From Pacificispira sp002696645 (lineage in GTDB: Bacteria > Pseudomonadota > Alphaproteobacteria > UBA8366 > Aestuariispiraceae), in the NCBI RefSeq assembly GCF_048892425.1, contig NZ_JBLZHU010000001.1:248001-312000 (forward strand): 64,000 nucleotides of DNA, given 5' to 3'. Of this stretch, positions 44,684-53,316 are shown one piece after another (the stretch's first letter is position 1; the number at the start of each line of letters is the position of its first letter). Below the pieces are notes generated by a model that did no database searches, was not told the origin of the DNA, and saw only the letters and a list, made by a program, of their open reading frames with translations. Both the position numbers and the translations under genes were made by a program.

Positions 44684-45523
44684 ATGTCGAAGATTATTGT
44701 GTTCACGGATTTGCACATCCTGCCCATCGGCAAGACGATCATTGGTCTGGATCCCTATGCGCGTCTTGCTGCTGGTATTGACCATGCGACCAAAATTCAT
44801 CCAGATGCAGACCGTATTGTCTGTACCGGCGACTTAACCCATCGGGGGGATGCAGACTCTTATCTGCGCCTGGCGGAACTGTTGGACCGGACGCATATTC
44901 CCGTCAGCCTGTTGATCGGCAATCACGATTCCCGAGAAACATTCCTGTCCTGCTTCCCTGACGTGTCCGTGGACCCAAATGGCTTTGTCCAAAGCGTGCT
45001 GGATGTTGGGGATTGGCGTCTGGTCTTTCTAGACACATTGAATGCACCCCCCTATGAATTTCCGGAAACGTATAGTGGCTATCTGTGTCCGGCGCGGCTG
45101 GAGTGGCTGCAGGGGCAGTTAAGGGAAGCCGGGGATCGACCCGTGCTGCTGTTCCTGCATCATCCGCCCCACGATATCGGGTTTCCCGGCATGGATGCCA
45201 TCAAGTTAAAGAATGGTCCGGCCCTGTATGACGTAATCGGGCGTTTCAATTGTGTGAAGCATCTTGTGGCGGGCCATGTGCATCGCACGATTTCTGGGTC
45301 TCATCGCGGTGTTCCGTTCAACATATTCAAAAGTCCCTGTCACCAGATGCCGATGAATATGGATTCGATGGATGTATCACTTTCGGTGGATGAACCGGCG
45401 GCCTATGGCATCCTGTTGACCACGCCGACCGGCGTTCTGGCGCACAGCGAAGACTATGAAATCGCAATTGCGGATGTGGGTACCTCACACGAGGCCCTGG
45501 GGGCCGGCGCAGCAGCGGAATAA
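44684..45523 (+). CDS. Cyclic-nucleotide-type metallophosphodiesterase (CpdA-like)
   Basis: 279 residues with the five metallophosphoesterase blocks: FTDLHI (about 7-12), TGDLTHRGD, GNHDSRE, HHPPHDIG and GHVHRT. This order is shared with CpdA 3',5'-cAMP phosphodiesterases and class III enzymes. Stand-alone between cspA and the SUF regulator. The exact nucleotide is not readable from sequence. Confidence 0.88.
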   Translation: MSKIIVFTDLHILPIGKTIIGLDPYARLAAGIDHATKIHPDADRIVCTGDLTHRGDADSYLRLAELLDRTHIPVSLLIGNHDSRETFLSCFPDVSVDPNGFVQSVLDVGDWRLVFLDTLNAPPYEFPETYSGYLCPARLEWLQGQLREAGDRPVLLFLHHPPHDIGFPGMDAIKLKNGPALYDVIGRFNCVKHLVAGHVHRTISGSHRGVPFNIFKSPCHQMPMNMDSMDVSLSVDEPAAYGILLTTPTGVLAHSEDYEIAIADVGTSHEALGAGAAAE

Positions 45524-45583
45524 ATTTCCCAAATCCCATTTCAGGCCTTGCAAAGACGACCTTTTCCGCTACATCTAGAAACA

Positions 45584-45598
45584 GGACTTATTTAGTCC
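45584..45598. promoter_or_regulatory. IscR/Rrf2-type operator before the SUF regulator
   Basis: An inverted repeat GGACT-TATTT-AGTCC. The core GACT-N5-AGTC is that of class-1 IscR sites. A candidate promoter with TTGCAA (45548-45553) and TACATC (45570-45575) just upstream would place the operator at the transcription start. It fits repression by the SUF Rrf2 regulator or the IscR-like protein at 40.6 kb. Confidence 0.65.
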
Positions 45599-45625
45599 AG
45601 TATGAGAAAGCGAAAGGTTTTCAGT

Positions 45626-46090
45626 GTGTTTCGCCTGTCACGAATGACAGATTATGGTGTGGTTTTGTTGAGCTATATGGCCCAGCAACCCAATGTGTTA
45701 TGCACAGCCCCGGAATTGGCTGATCGCACGACGCTGCCTGCACCAACAGTTGCCAAAATATTGAAATCCCTGTCTAAAGCAGGCGTTTTGGCGGCGACAC
45801 GCGGGGCGTTGGGGGGCTATGTCCTGTCCCGCCCCACACAGGAAATCAGCGTTTCAGAGATTATTACGGCCCTGGACGGACCGGTCGCGCTGACGGCCTG
45901 TGTAGACGGGTCGGATGATAATTGTGCGGTGGAAAGCCTGTGCCCGATGGCGGGGGGGTGGAACCGCATCAACCTGGCCGTGAAGTCGGCTTTGGACAAT
46001 GTAAGTCTGGCGGATTTGATCAGTGACAGTGGCATGATCCGACATTTTGAAGATGCGCCCGCTTCCGGGCTGGCGACAGTAGGACGGTAA
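45626..46090 (+). CDS. sufR: SUF-system Rrf2-family regulator
   Basis: 154 residues from a GTG at 45626 (GAAAGG about nine bases upstream), giving the usual start VFRLSRMTDYGVVLLSYMA. An ATG eight codons upstream at 45602 is open, but it abuts the operator and has no ribosome site. HTH region APTVAKILKSLSKAGVLAATRGALGGYVLS. Three cysteines in CVDGSDDNCAVESLC can bind an Fe-S cluster. Six bases before sufB, so it is an autoregulated SUF operon sensor. Confidence 0.9.
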   Translation: MFRLSRMTDYGVVLLSYMAQQPNVLCTAPELADRTTLPAPTVAKILKSLSKAGVLAATRGALGGYVLSRPTQEISVSEIITALDGPVALTACVDGSDDNCAVESLCPMAGGWNRINLAVKSALDNVSLADLISDSGMIRHFEDAPASGLATVGR

Positions 46091-46096
46091 TTTATC

Positions 46097-47563
46097 ATGG
46101 CTACGACAGACACAGTTGAACGCGTAAGCGCCCTGGAAGCGGAAAAGTACCGCTATGGCTTCTCAACAGATATTGAGATGGATTTCGCGCCCAAGGGCTT
46201 GAACGAAGACATCGTGCGCCTGATTTCCGCCAAAAAGGAAGAACCCGAATGGCTTCTGGAATGGCGGCTGAAGGCTTTTGCGCTGTGGCAGGATATGCCG
46301 GAACCCGGCTGGCAGAAGCCCGATGTGCCGCAGATTGATTATCAGGATGTCTACTACTATGCCGCCCCGAAGAAGGACGGCCCGAAATCGCTGGATGAGG
46401 TTGACCCGAAGCTACTGGAAACCTATGCCAAGCTGGGCATTCCGTTGAAGGAACAAGAGGTTCTGGCCGGTGTTGAAGGTGCACCCCGGGTTGCCGTGGA
46501 TGCTGTTTTTGACAGCGTATCGGTTGCGACGACCTATCGCAAAGAGCTGGAATCACACGGTATTGTCTTTTGTTCCATCTCAGAAGCGGTGAAAACGCAT
46601 CCAGACCTTGTGAAGAAATATCTGGGCTCTGTCGTACCGTATTCCGATAACAAACATGCCTGTCTGAATGCCGCTGTGTTTACCGATGGCAGCTTTGTGT
46701 ACATCCCCAAGGGCGTGAAATGCCCGATGGAATTGTCCACCTATTTCCGCATCAACGCCCAGGAAACCGGGCAGTTTGAACGCACCCTGATCATTGCTGA
46801 CGAAGGATCTTATGTCAGCTATCTGGAAGGGTGTACCGCGCCGATGCGCGATGAAAATCAACTGCATGCCGCCGTGGTGGAATTGATCACGCTGGACGAT
46901 GCGGAAATCAAATATTCGACGGTGCAGAACTGGTATCCCGGAGATGTGAACGGCAAGGGCGGGATCTTTAATTTCGTGACCAAGCGCGGTGCCTGTCGCG
47001 GGCGCAATTCCAAAATCAGCTGGACCCAGGTCGAAACCGGTTCTGCGGTCACCTGGAAATATCCAAGCTGCATTCTGCAAGGCGACAATTCGGTCGGGGA
47101 ATTCTATTCCGTTGCGATCACGAATAATTGTCAGCAGGCCGATACCGGTACGAAGATGATCCATATCGGCAAAAACACCCGGTCGCGTATCATCTCAAAG
47201 GGGATTTCGGCCGGGCGTGCGGATCAGACCTATCGCGGGCTGGTGCGGGTCTTGCCCAATGCCAGTGGTGCGCGGAATTTCACCCAGTGCGACAGCCTTT
47301 TAATTGGCGACAAATGCGGGGCGCATACCATCCCCTATATCGAAAGCCGCAATCCCTCGGCGCAATTGGAACATGAGGCAACGACCAGCCGGATCAGCGA
47401 GGATCAGCTGTTTTATTGTCTGTCCCGTGGGATCGGCGAGGAAGAGGCCGTGGCGCTGATCGTCAATGGTTTCTGTAAGGAAGTGATGCAGACCCTGCCT
47501 ATGGAATTTGCCGTTGAGGCACAAAAGCTGATCGGCATTTCACTGGAAGGCAGCGTTGGATAA
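46097..47563 (+). CDS. sufB: Fe-S cluster assembly scaffold SufB
   Basis: 488 residues, full length. Recognisable SufB blocks: YGFSTDIEMDFAPKGLNEDIVRLIS, GVKCPMELSTYFRINAQETGQFERTLII, GVCRGRN-type segment near RGACRGRNSKISWTQ, and SRISEDQLFYCLSRGI. Core of the SufBC2D scaffold that receives sulfur from SufS. Separated from sufC by 134 bases containing a REP-like palindrome. Confidence 0.97.
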   Translation: MATTDTVERVSALEAEKYRYGFSTDIEMDFAPKGLNEDIVRLISAKKEEPEWLLEWRLKAFALWQDMPEPGWQKPDVPQIDYQDVYYYAAPKKDGPKSLDEVDPKLLETYAKLGIPLKEQEVLAGVEGAPRVAVDAVFDSVSVATTYRKELESHGIVFCSISEAVKTHPDLVKKYLGSVVPYSDNKHACLNAAVFTDGSFVYIPKGVKCPMELSTYFRINAQETGQFERTLIIADEGSYVSYLEGCTAPMRDENQLHAAVVELITLDDAEIKYSTVQNWYPGDVNGKGGIFNFVTKRGACRGRNSKISWTQVETGSAVTWKYPSCILQGDNSVGEFYSVAITNNCQQADTGTKMIHIGKNTRSRIISKGISAGRADQTYRGLVRVLPNASGARNFTQCDSLLIGDKCGAHTIPYIESRNPSAQLEHEATTSRISEDQLFYCLSRGIGEEEAVALIVNGFCKEVMQTLPMEFAVEAQKLIGISLEGSVG

Positions 47564-47580
47564 GTCGAGAGAAGTTAATA

Positions 47581-47666
47581 CGTCATTCCCGCGCAGGCGG
47601 GAATCCAGAGCCAAATGCAGGAAGCCAGCGTGGCGCTCTGGACCCCGGATCAAGTCCGGGGAGACG
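47581..47666. repeat. REP-like cloverleaf palindrome between sufB and sufC
   Basis: 86 bases closed by CGTC/GACG at the ends. It holds two inner hairpins (TTCCCGC/GCGGGAA at 47586-47603; CCCCGGA/TCCGGGG at about 47643-47661) and a central CCAGAGC/GCTCTGG pairing, so it can fold into a three-arm structure. Elements of this kind with ends like cgtcattcccgc are dispersed repeats in many alphaproteobacterial genomes. In the mRNA it could affect the sufB:sufC ratio or protect sufB mRNA. Confidence 0.8.
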
Positions 47667-47697
47667 GTGAGTCTTTTGAGGAATGGAAAGAACGGTA

Positions 47698-48453
47698 ATG
47701 TCATTGTTGAAGATTGAAAATTTGAACGCGACTGTCTGTGGCAAGGAAATCCTGAAAGGGATCAACCTGGATATTCAACCGGGTGAAGTGCACGCGATCA
47801 TGGGCCCCAATGGCTCAGGTAAATCGACCCTGTCTTATGTTCTGGCGGGTCGCCCAGGATACGAAGTGACCGGTGGATCGGTCACCTATCAGGGCAAGAA
47901 CCTGCTGGAGATGGCCCCGGAAGAGCGCGCCTGTGAAGGGGTGTTCCTGGCCTTTCAATATCCGGTAGAACTGCCCGGTGTTGCCAATACGACCTTTCTG
48001 AAACACGCCCTGAATGCGCGCCGGAAGCATCTGGGTGAGGCTGAACTGGATGCGTTGGAATTCGTGAAGGCGCTGCGCAAAAAGGCGAAAGAGTTGAATA
48101 TCCCAGATGATATGCTGAAACGGCCGGTCAATGTCGGCTTTTCCGGCGGGGAAAAGAAGCGCAATGAGACGCTGCAAATGGCCATCCTGGAGCCGCGCAT
48201 GGCAATCCTGGATGAAACCGACAGCGGGCTGGATATCGATGCCCTGAAGCTGGTATCCGATGGCGTCAATGCGCTGCGCAGCGCGGATCGTTCGTTCCTG
48301 GTGATTACTCATTATCAGCGGCTTTTGGACTATATCGTGCCGGACAAGGTGCATGTTCTGTCCGCTGGTCGGATTGTGAAGACCGGTGGTAAAGAGCTTG
48401 CGCAGGAATTGGAGAAGACCGGTTACGCAGCCTATGAGGATGAAGCGGCATGA
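47698..48453 (+). CDS. sufC: Fe-S cluster assembly ATPase SufC
   Basis: 251 residues from the ATG at 47698. ABC ATPase with Walker A GPNGSGKST (36-44), signature FSGGEKKRNE, Walker B AILDETDSGLD (the SufC-specific variant). Drives the SufBC2D scaffold. Overlaps sufD by 4 bases (ATGA). Confidence 0.97.
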   Translation: MSLLKIENLNATVCGKEILKGINLDIQPGEVHAIMGPNGSGKSTLSYVLAGRPGYEVTGGSVTYQGKNLLEMAPEERACEGVFLAFQYPVELPGVANTTFLKHALNARRKHLGEAELDALEFVKALRKKAKELNIPDDMLKRPVNVGFSGGEKKRNETLQMAILEPRMAILDETDSGLDIDALKLVSDGVNALRSADRSFLVITHYQRLLDYIVPDKVHVLSAGRIVKTGGKELAQELEKTGYAAYEDEAA

Positions 48454-49670
48454 CGGATAACCTGCTGCAAGATCTGCTGCGCCAGCGGGGCGACTCCGGG
48501 CGGTTTGACCCTAAGGAGGCGCTGCCTACCCGCAAGGCGGAAGCATGGAAATATACCGACCTGAAACGGCTGGATAAATTCGGCTGGTCGGTCTGGCTGG
48601 CGGAAGACAGCCATGGCGTGACAGCGATACCCGATGCGGCCCTTAAGATTGAGGGCGCGATCAATATTGTTCTGGTCAACGGTTTCCTGGATCGGGATCT
48701 GTCCGCATTGGATCATCTGCCAATGGGCCTGTCGCTGGAGGCTGGACCGGCCTCTGAAGCCTATGGTGATGGCTTTACGGATCGGTTGAGCGACGCGCTG
48801 ACACAGGAGGAACTGACCCTTCGGGTTGATGCGGGCAAGGTGATTGAGGCCCCCATCCATATCCATCATATCACATGGGGGGCAGATGCCGATGCGGCCA
48901 TCGCCCATGCGGCGCGAGTGACGATCACGCTGGACAAGGGGGCTGAGGCAACCGTTGTGGAAAGCCATGTGACCGCCAGCGGTAATGGATTTACGGTGCC
49001 AAGCCTGGGCGTCAGTCTGGGTGAAAATTCCAGACTGGGCCTGTATTCCGCATTGATGGAAAAGGCGGGGTCATCTCAGATCGGCCTTGCCGATATCGGT
49101 GTGTCAAAAGGGGCGGTGCTGGATTCCTTTATCCTGTCGATCGGCAAGGGCCTGGCCCGGCGGGAAGTACGCTTAACCATGGCCGGAGAACGAGGCGAAG
49201 CTGCCTTGTCCGGGGCTTATTTTGGAACAGGCGATGCCCTGATCGATACGACGACCTTTGTCACCCATGTCGCAGAAAATGCCACCAGTCGACAATTTTT
49301 CCGGGGTGTGTTGGATGACCGGTCCCGCGGCGTTTTCCAGGGCAAGGTCCTGGTGCGGGAAGGCGCTCAGGGGACGGATGGTCAACAGCAACACAAGGCC
49401 TTGCTGTTATCCGGTCAGGCAGAGGTCGATGCCAAGCCGGAATTGGAAATTTATGCCGATGATGTGCAATGCGCCCATGGCGCAACCGTTGGCGCCCTGG
49501 ATGAAGACCAGTTGTTCTATCTTCGTGCGCGCGGCATTCCAGAGGCTCAGGCGCGTGCCTTGTTGACGCAATCTTTCCTGATTGAGGCGGTAGAACATAT
49601 CGCCCGACCGGCAATTCGGGATGTCTTCCGTGACGCGCTGGCCCATCGGTTGGAAGGAGATTTGGTATGA
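48450..49670 (+). CDS. sufD: Fe-S cluster assembly protein SufD
   Basis: 406 residues, beta-helix fold related to SufB: GRFDPKEALPTRKAEAWKYTDLKRL near the N terminus, the C-terminal CAHGATVGALDEDQLFYLRARGIP with the conserved Cys/His pair (in VQCAHG), and SFLIEAVEHI. Overlaps both sufC and sufS by 4 bases, so the operon is translationally coupled. Confidence 0.96.
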   Translation: MTDNLLQDLLRQRGDSGRFDPKEALPTRKAEAWKYTDLKRLDKFGWSVWLAEDSHGVTAIPDAALKIEGAINIVLVNGFLDRDLSALDHLPMGLSLEAGPASEAYGDGFTDRLSDALTQEELTLRVDAGKVIEAPIHIHHITWGADADAAIAHAARVTITLDKGAEATVVESHVTASGNGFTVPSLGVSLGENSRLGLYSALMEKAGSSQIGLADIGVSKGAVLDSFILSIGKGLARREVRLTMAGERGEAALSGAYFGTGDALIDTTTFVTHVAENATSRQFFRGVLDDRSRGVFQGKVLVREGAQGTDGQQQHKALLLSGQAEVDAKPELEIYADDVQCAHGATVGALDEDQLFYLRARGIPEAQARALLTQSFLIEAVEHIARPAIRDVFRDALAHRLEGDLV

Positions 49671-50920
49671 ACGACGCCGCAATCCGACTGACAGATGACC
49701 TGGCCTATGATGTCGAGGCTGTTCGCGCGGATTTCCCGATCCTCAGCCAAACCGTCCATGGTAAACCGCTGGTCTATTTGGACAGTGGCGCATCGGCGCA
49801 AAAGCCCCGGGCGATGATTGAGGCGATGCGTGCGTCTTTTGAGGAATGCTATGCCAATGTGCATCGCGGGGCCTATGACTTTTCGGAACGCACCACGGCG
49901 GCCTATGAGGGCGCGCGAGAGATTATCCGCGGCTTTCTGAATGCCAAAAGCGAGCGGGAAATCATTTTCACTAAGAATGCCAGCGAGGCCATTAATCTGG
50001 TCGCGTATTCCTATGGTCGGGGTATCCTGAAAGCAGGAGATACGGTTCTGATATCGGAGATGGAACACCATTCCAATATTGTCCCCTGGCAGTTGTTACG
50101 GGATGCCACCGGTGTTGCGCTGAAGGTCGTGCCGATCACCGATGAAGGCGAATTCCGCATGGATGCCTATGCCGACATGCTGGATGACAGCGTGAAGCTG
50201 GTGGCGGTTACCCATGTGTCCAACGTTTTGGGTACGATCACGCCTGCAAAGAAAATTGTGGAAATGGCCCATTCCGTTGGAGCGAAAGTGCTGTTTGATG
50301 GCAGCCAGGCCGTGATGCATATGTCTGTTGATATGCAGGATCTGGATTGCGATTTCTATGCCTTTACGGGCCACAAACTGTATGGCCCGACAGGCATTGG
50401 TGTTCTGTATGGCAAGGAAGCGCTGTTGGAGGCCATGCCGCCCTTTCTGGGGGGCGGGGATATGATTTCGTCCGTTACCTTTGAAAAATCGACCTGGGCT
50501 GAATTGCCATCAAAATTTGAGGCCGGAACACCGCCTATTGTCGAAGCCATCGGGCTTGGCGCGTCCATTCAATATTTGACCGGGGTTGGAATTGAGCGTG
50601 TGGCTGCCCATGAGCACGACTTGTTGACCTATGCCATGCAGCGGCTGGCTTCTATTGATGGATTGCGCGTGGTTGGCACGGCACCTAACAAAACTGCGGT
50701 GATTTCATTTGTGATGGGCGAAGCACATCCGCATGACATTGCGACAATCATCGACCAACAGGGCGTTGCCGTTCGGGCCGGACATCATTGCGCCGAACCC
50801 CTGATGCATCGTTTGGGGGTTGTGGGCACCGCTCGTGCCTCTTTGGGCATGTACAATACCCGCAGCGAAATAGATGCCTTGGCCCAGGCCTTGGAAAAAG
50901 TGAACGCGATTTTTGGATAG
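49667..50920 (+). CDS. sufS: Cysteine desulfurase SufS
   Basis: 417 residues, group II desulfurase: VRADFPILSQTVHGKPLVYLDSGASAQKP, PLP lysine in TGHKLYGPTG, catalytic Cys in RAGHHCAEPLMHRLGV. This is the third cysteine desulfurase within 10 kb, after two group-I enzymes. No sufE or sufU is present here. Confidence 0.96.
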   Translation: MNDAAIRLTDDLAYDVEAVRADFPILSQTVHGKPLVYLDSGASAQKPRAMIEAMRASFEECYANVHRGAYDFSERTTAAYEGAREIIRGFLNAKSEREIIFTKNASEAINLVAYSYGRGILKAGDTVLISEMEHHSNIVPWQLLRDATGVALKVVPITDEGEFRMDAYADMLDDSVKLVAVTHVSNVLGTITPAKKIVEMAHSVGAKVLFDGSQAVMHMSVDMQDLDCDFYAFTGHKLYGPTGIGVLYGKEALLEAMPPFLGGGDMISSVTFEKSTWAELPSKFEAGTPPIVEAIGLGASIQYLTGVGIERVAAHEHDLLTYAMQRLASIDGLRVVGTAPNKTAVISFVMGEAHPHDIATIIDQQGVAVRAGHHCAEPLMHRLGVVGTARASLGMYNTRSEIDALAQALEKVNAIFG

Positions 50921-50930
50921 GAAGATCGAT

Positions 50931-51392
50931 ATGGACGACCGTACCAACGAACGAGACCGGCTGGAAGTCGCCCCGGCCCCACAGACGGGGGCGGATTTTG
51001 CGCATCCCTATCTGGGCGGCTTTGGCGAGAAACAGGCTGAAGAGGGCATGCAGGCCCTGTCAGGTGATATTCTGCCAGAGGGCACCGCTGTTGCCAGCCC
51101 GGATGCGGTAGAAGCGGCCTTGCGCACGGTCCATGATCCGGAAATCCCGGTGAATATCTATGATCTGGGCCTGATCTATGCCTGTGAGGTGGATGAAAAA
51201 GGGGATTGCGACATCACCATGACCCTGACCGCCCCGGCTTGTCCCGTGGCGGGCGAGATGCCGCAACAGGTTGCCGATGCCGTCGCGGCGGTTGAAGGTA
51301 TCGGGGTGGTGTGTGTTACCCTGACCTGGACGCCACCCTGGCGCCCGGAAATGATGTCGGAAGATGCCAAAATGGCACTGGATTTCTTCTGA
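50931..51392 (+). CDS. sufT: Fe-S assembly protein SufT (MIP18/DUF59 family)
   Basis: 153 residues from the ATG at 50931 (GGAAGATC upstream). The DUF59 core starts at AALRTVHDPEIPVNIYDLGLIYA (about 60-82), contains TAPACPVAGEMP with the conserved Cys, and ends in TWTPPWRPEMMSEDAKMAL. SufT helps load or mature Fe-S proteins such as lipoate synthase or aconitase in other bacteria. The N-terminal 55 residues are variable. Confidence 0.93.
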   Translation: MDDRTNERDRLEVAPAPQTGADFAHPYLGGFGEKQAEEGMQALSGDILPEGTAVASPDAVEAALRTVHDPEIPVNIYDLGLIYACEVDEKGDCDITMTLTAPACPVAGEMPQQVADAVAAVEGIGVVCVTLTWTPPWRPEMMSEDAKMALDFF

Positions 51393-51442
51393 CAGCGTTA
51401 TGATATAGTGTACAGTGCGTTATAGGAATGCGAGGAACTGAT

Positions 51443-51793
51443 ATGTTTGGGACTGGAAAAGCCATAGTGACCCTGACCGATACTGCCGCTGAACGGGTGC
51501 GCAGTTTGATGGAAAAGGGTGGTGACGGCGTGATCGGCCTGCGGATTGGTGTATCCTCCAAGGGCTGCTCCGGCCTGTCTTACGTTGTCGAATATGCCAA
51601 GGATAAGAAACAGTTTGAGGAAGAAGTCGATGTCGATGGTGCCAAGGTGCTGATCGATCCGGCGGCAACGATGTTTCTGATCGGGGCGGAAATTGATTAC
51701 GAGGAATCCAAGCTTCAGTCTGGGTTTACCTTCCGTAATCCAAACGAAACCGCGCGCTGCGGCTGTGGCGAGAGCTTCTCTGTCGCGTCTTAG
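51443..51793 (+). CDS. sufA: A-type Fe-S carrier SufA/IscA family
   Basis: 116 residues from the ATG at 51443 (GAGGAAC upstream). Contains the three family cysteines: in GCSGLSY and the C-terminal pair CGCGESF. Carries clusters from the SufBCD scaffold to apo-proteins. It closes the SUF operon. Confidence 0.94.
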   Translation: MFGTGKAIVTLTDTAAERVRSLMEKGGDGVIGLRIGVSSKGCSGLSYVVEYAKDKKQFEEEVDVDGAKVLIDPAATMFLIGAEIDYEESKLQSGFTFRNPNETARCGCGESFSVAS

Positions 51794-51810
51794 GCTCTAA
51801 ACGATCCCGG

Positions 51811-53079
51811 TTATTCTTGGACAAGCTGTTTGCAATGCGTCTCTCGCAATAGGATGCAGGCAATAAAACCAATGGCATAAGCCAGGATCAGCATTGAGAA
51901 AGCGGTGACATAGGCCGCATTTTCATAGATGCGGGCCCCATTTTCTTCCAGGCCGGTCCATCGCAAATCCAGGATGAATCCAAGCAGCGGTTGGAACAGC
52001 GCGCCTGATCCCACAACAGCCATATTCACAAAGCCAAGCCCGGCCCCCATTCGGCTGGGTCGGTTTGTTTCGCGCACACAGGTGAAAGATAAGATCATCG
52101 TGCAGCCGCTAACGCCGTTAAGGAAGAATAGAACCCCCAACACGGTAGGCGACAGATTTGGGACATAAATCATGATTGCCAATGACAGTGCGCCCATAAT
52201 GAACCCGGCATACAGGATGGGTTTCCGGCGTCCGATTTTCTCTGTCATGATGCCAAGGGCGGGCCCCACACAGGCCCATCCCAGGAAAATCAGGGATGTA
52301 CAGGCAGCGGCATCGGCCTTTGTAAATCCTTGTGTTTGAACCAGCCATGGAACCGCCCAAAGGCCTGCAAAGGACAGCATGGGCGCGGCCAACGTGAATC
52401 CCAATATCGCGCAGGCCCAACTGTCGCGGCGGGACAGGACATCCTGAAATGCCCCCCCTCCTGTGGCAGGCTTTCCGGTAACAGGTTGGGGTTTGGATCT
52501 GGGAATCTCAGCGACCACAAAAAAGATCAGAACCGCCAGGATAGCGCCGATCACCCCAAGGCTGATGATCGTTTCCCGCCATCCATAAGACGAGACGAAG
52601 AAGCTGAGTGGTGCTTGCCCGACCATCGCCCCGGTCATGCCAACGCTTTGCAATATGCCAATCAGCATGCTGAAGCGGCGGGCCGGAAACCAGGCGGCTG
52701 CAATGCTCATCGTACCGACATACCCACAGGCAACCGAAGCGCCGATAATTGCGCGCCCGATTGAGGCTATGCCCAGGCTGTGGGCCAGGGCAAAGATAAG
52801 GCTGCCGATCAAACACAGCGTCATGGCCCCGCTGAGCAATTTTCTGGGGCCAAAACGATCCATCAGAACACCAACCGGCATCTGCATGCCTGCATAGGCA
52901 TAAAAATAGAATGCGCTCAGCGATCCCAGTGCTCCGCCACCAACGGCGAAAGCGCGCATCAGGTCTTCGGTCATGACGCTGGGGGCAACACGTTGTGTGA
53001 AGGCATAGCCGAAACAAAGGCATCCCAGTGCAAAGGCAGCCCAGGCCCTGAGGGAGGGGCGGCGAACAGCATCAGTCAT
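51811..53079 (-). CDS. Major facilitator superfamily transporter
   Basis: 422 residues from the ATG at 53079 (GGGGAT upstream); a longer frame to 53223 is open but not family-like. About twelve hydrophobic segments; MFS motif A variant GVLMDRFGPRKLLSGA (about 65-80) and GIMTEKIGRRKPILYAG in the second half. Substrate unknown. Divergent from the GMC oxidoreductase gene with a 237-base spacer that holds no other gene. Confidence 0.9.
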   Translation of the reverse strand: MTDAVRRPSLRAWAAFALGCLCFGYAFTQRVAPSVMTEDLMRAFAVGGGALGSLSAFYFYAYAGMQMPVGVLMDRFGPRKLLSGAMTLCLIGSLIFALAHSLGIASIGRAIIGASVACGYVGTMSIAAAWFPARRFSMLIGILQSVGMTGAMVGQAPLSFFVSSYGWRETIISLGVIGAILAVLIFFVVAEIPRSKPQPVTGKPATGGGAFQDVLSRRDSWACAILGFTLAAPMLSFAGLWAVPWLVQTQGFTKADAAACTSLIFLGWACVGPALGIMTEKIGRRKPILYAGFIMGALSLAIMIYVPNLSPTVLGVLFFLNGVSGCTMILSFTCVRETNRPSRMGAGLGFVNMAVVGSGALFQPLLGFILDLRWTGLEENGARIYENAAYVTAFSMLILAYAIGFIACILLRETHCKQLVQE

Positions 53080-53316
53080 AACAGTATCCCCAATCACAGA
53101 GATCCCAAGGCAAGGCCCAGGGTGTTGAATTGAATAGATACAGATATGGCAAATCGCATGAACACTTCTCCCCAACGTGGTCTGACTGATATGCTCTAGC
53201 GGATTTTCCGAAATGTAAAACACCGATTAACTTTTTCTGTGTGCGCACCTTTCGCCATCCTTGACGATCGGGTTGCGATGACCCAAACCCGTAGGGTGTG
53301 ACAAAGGGGAACGGAC

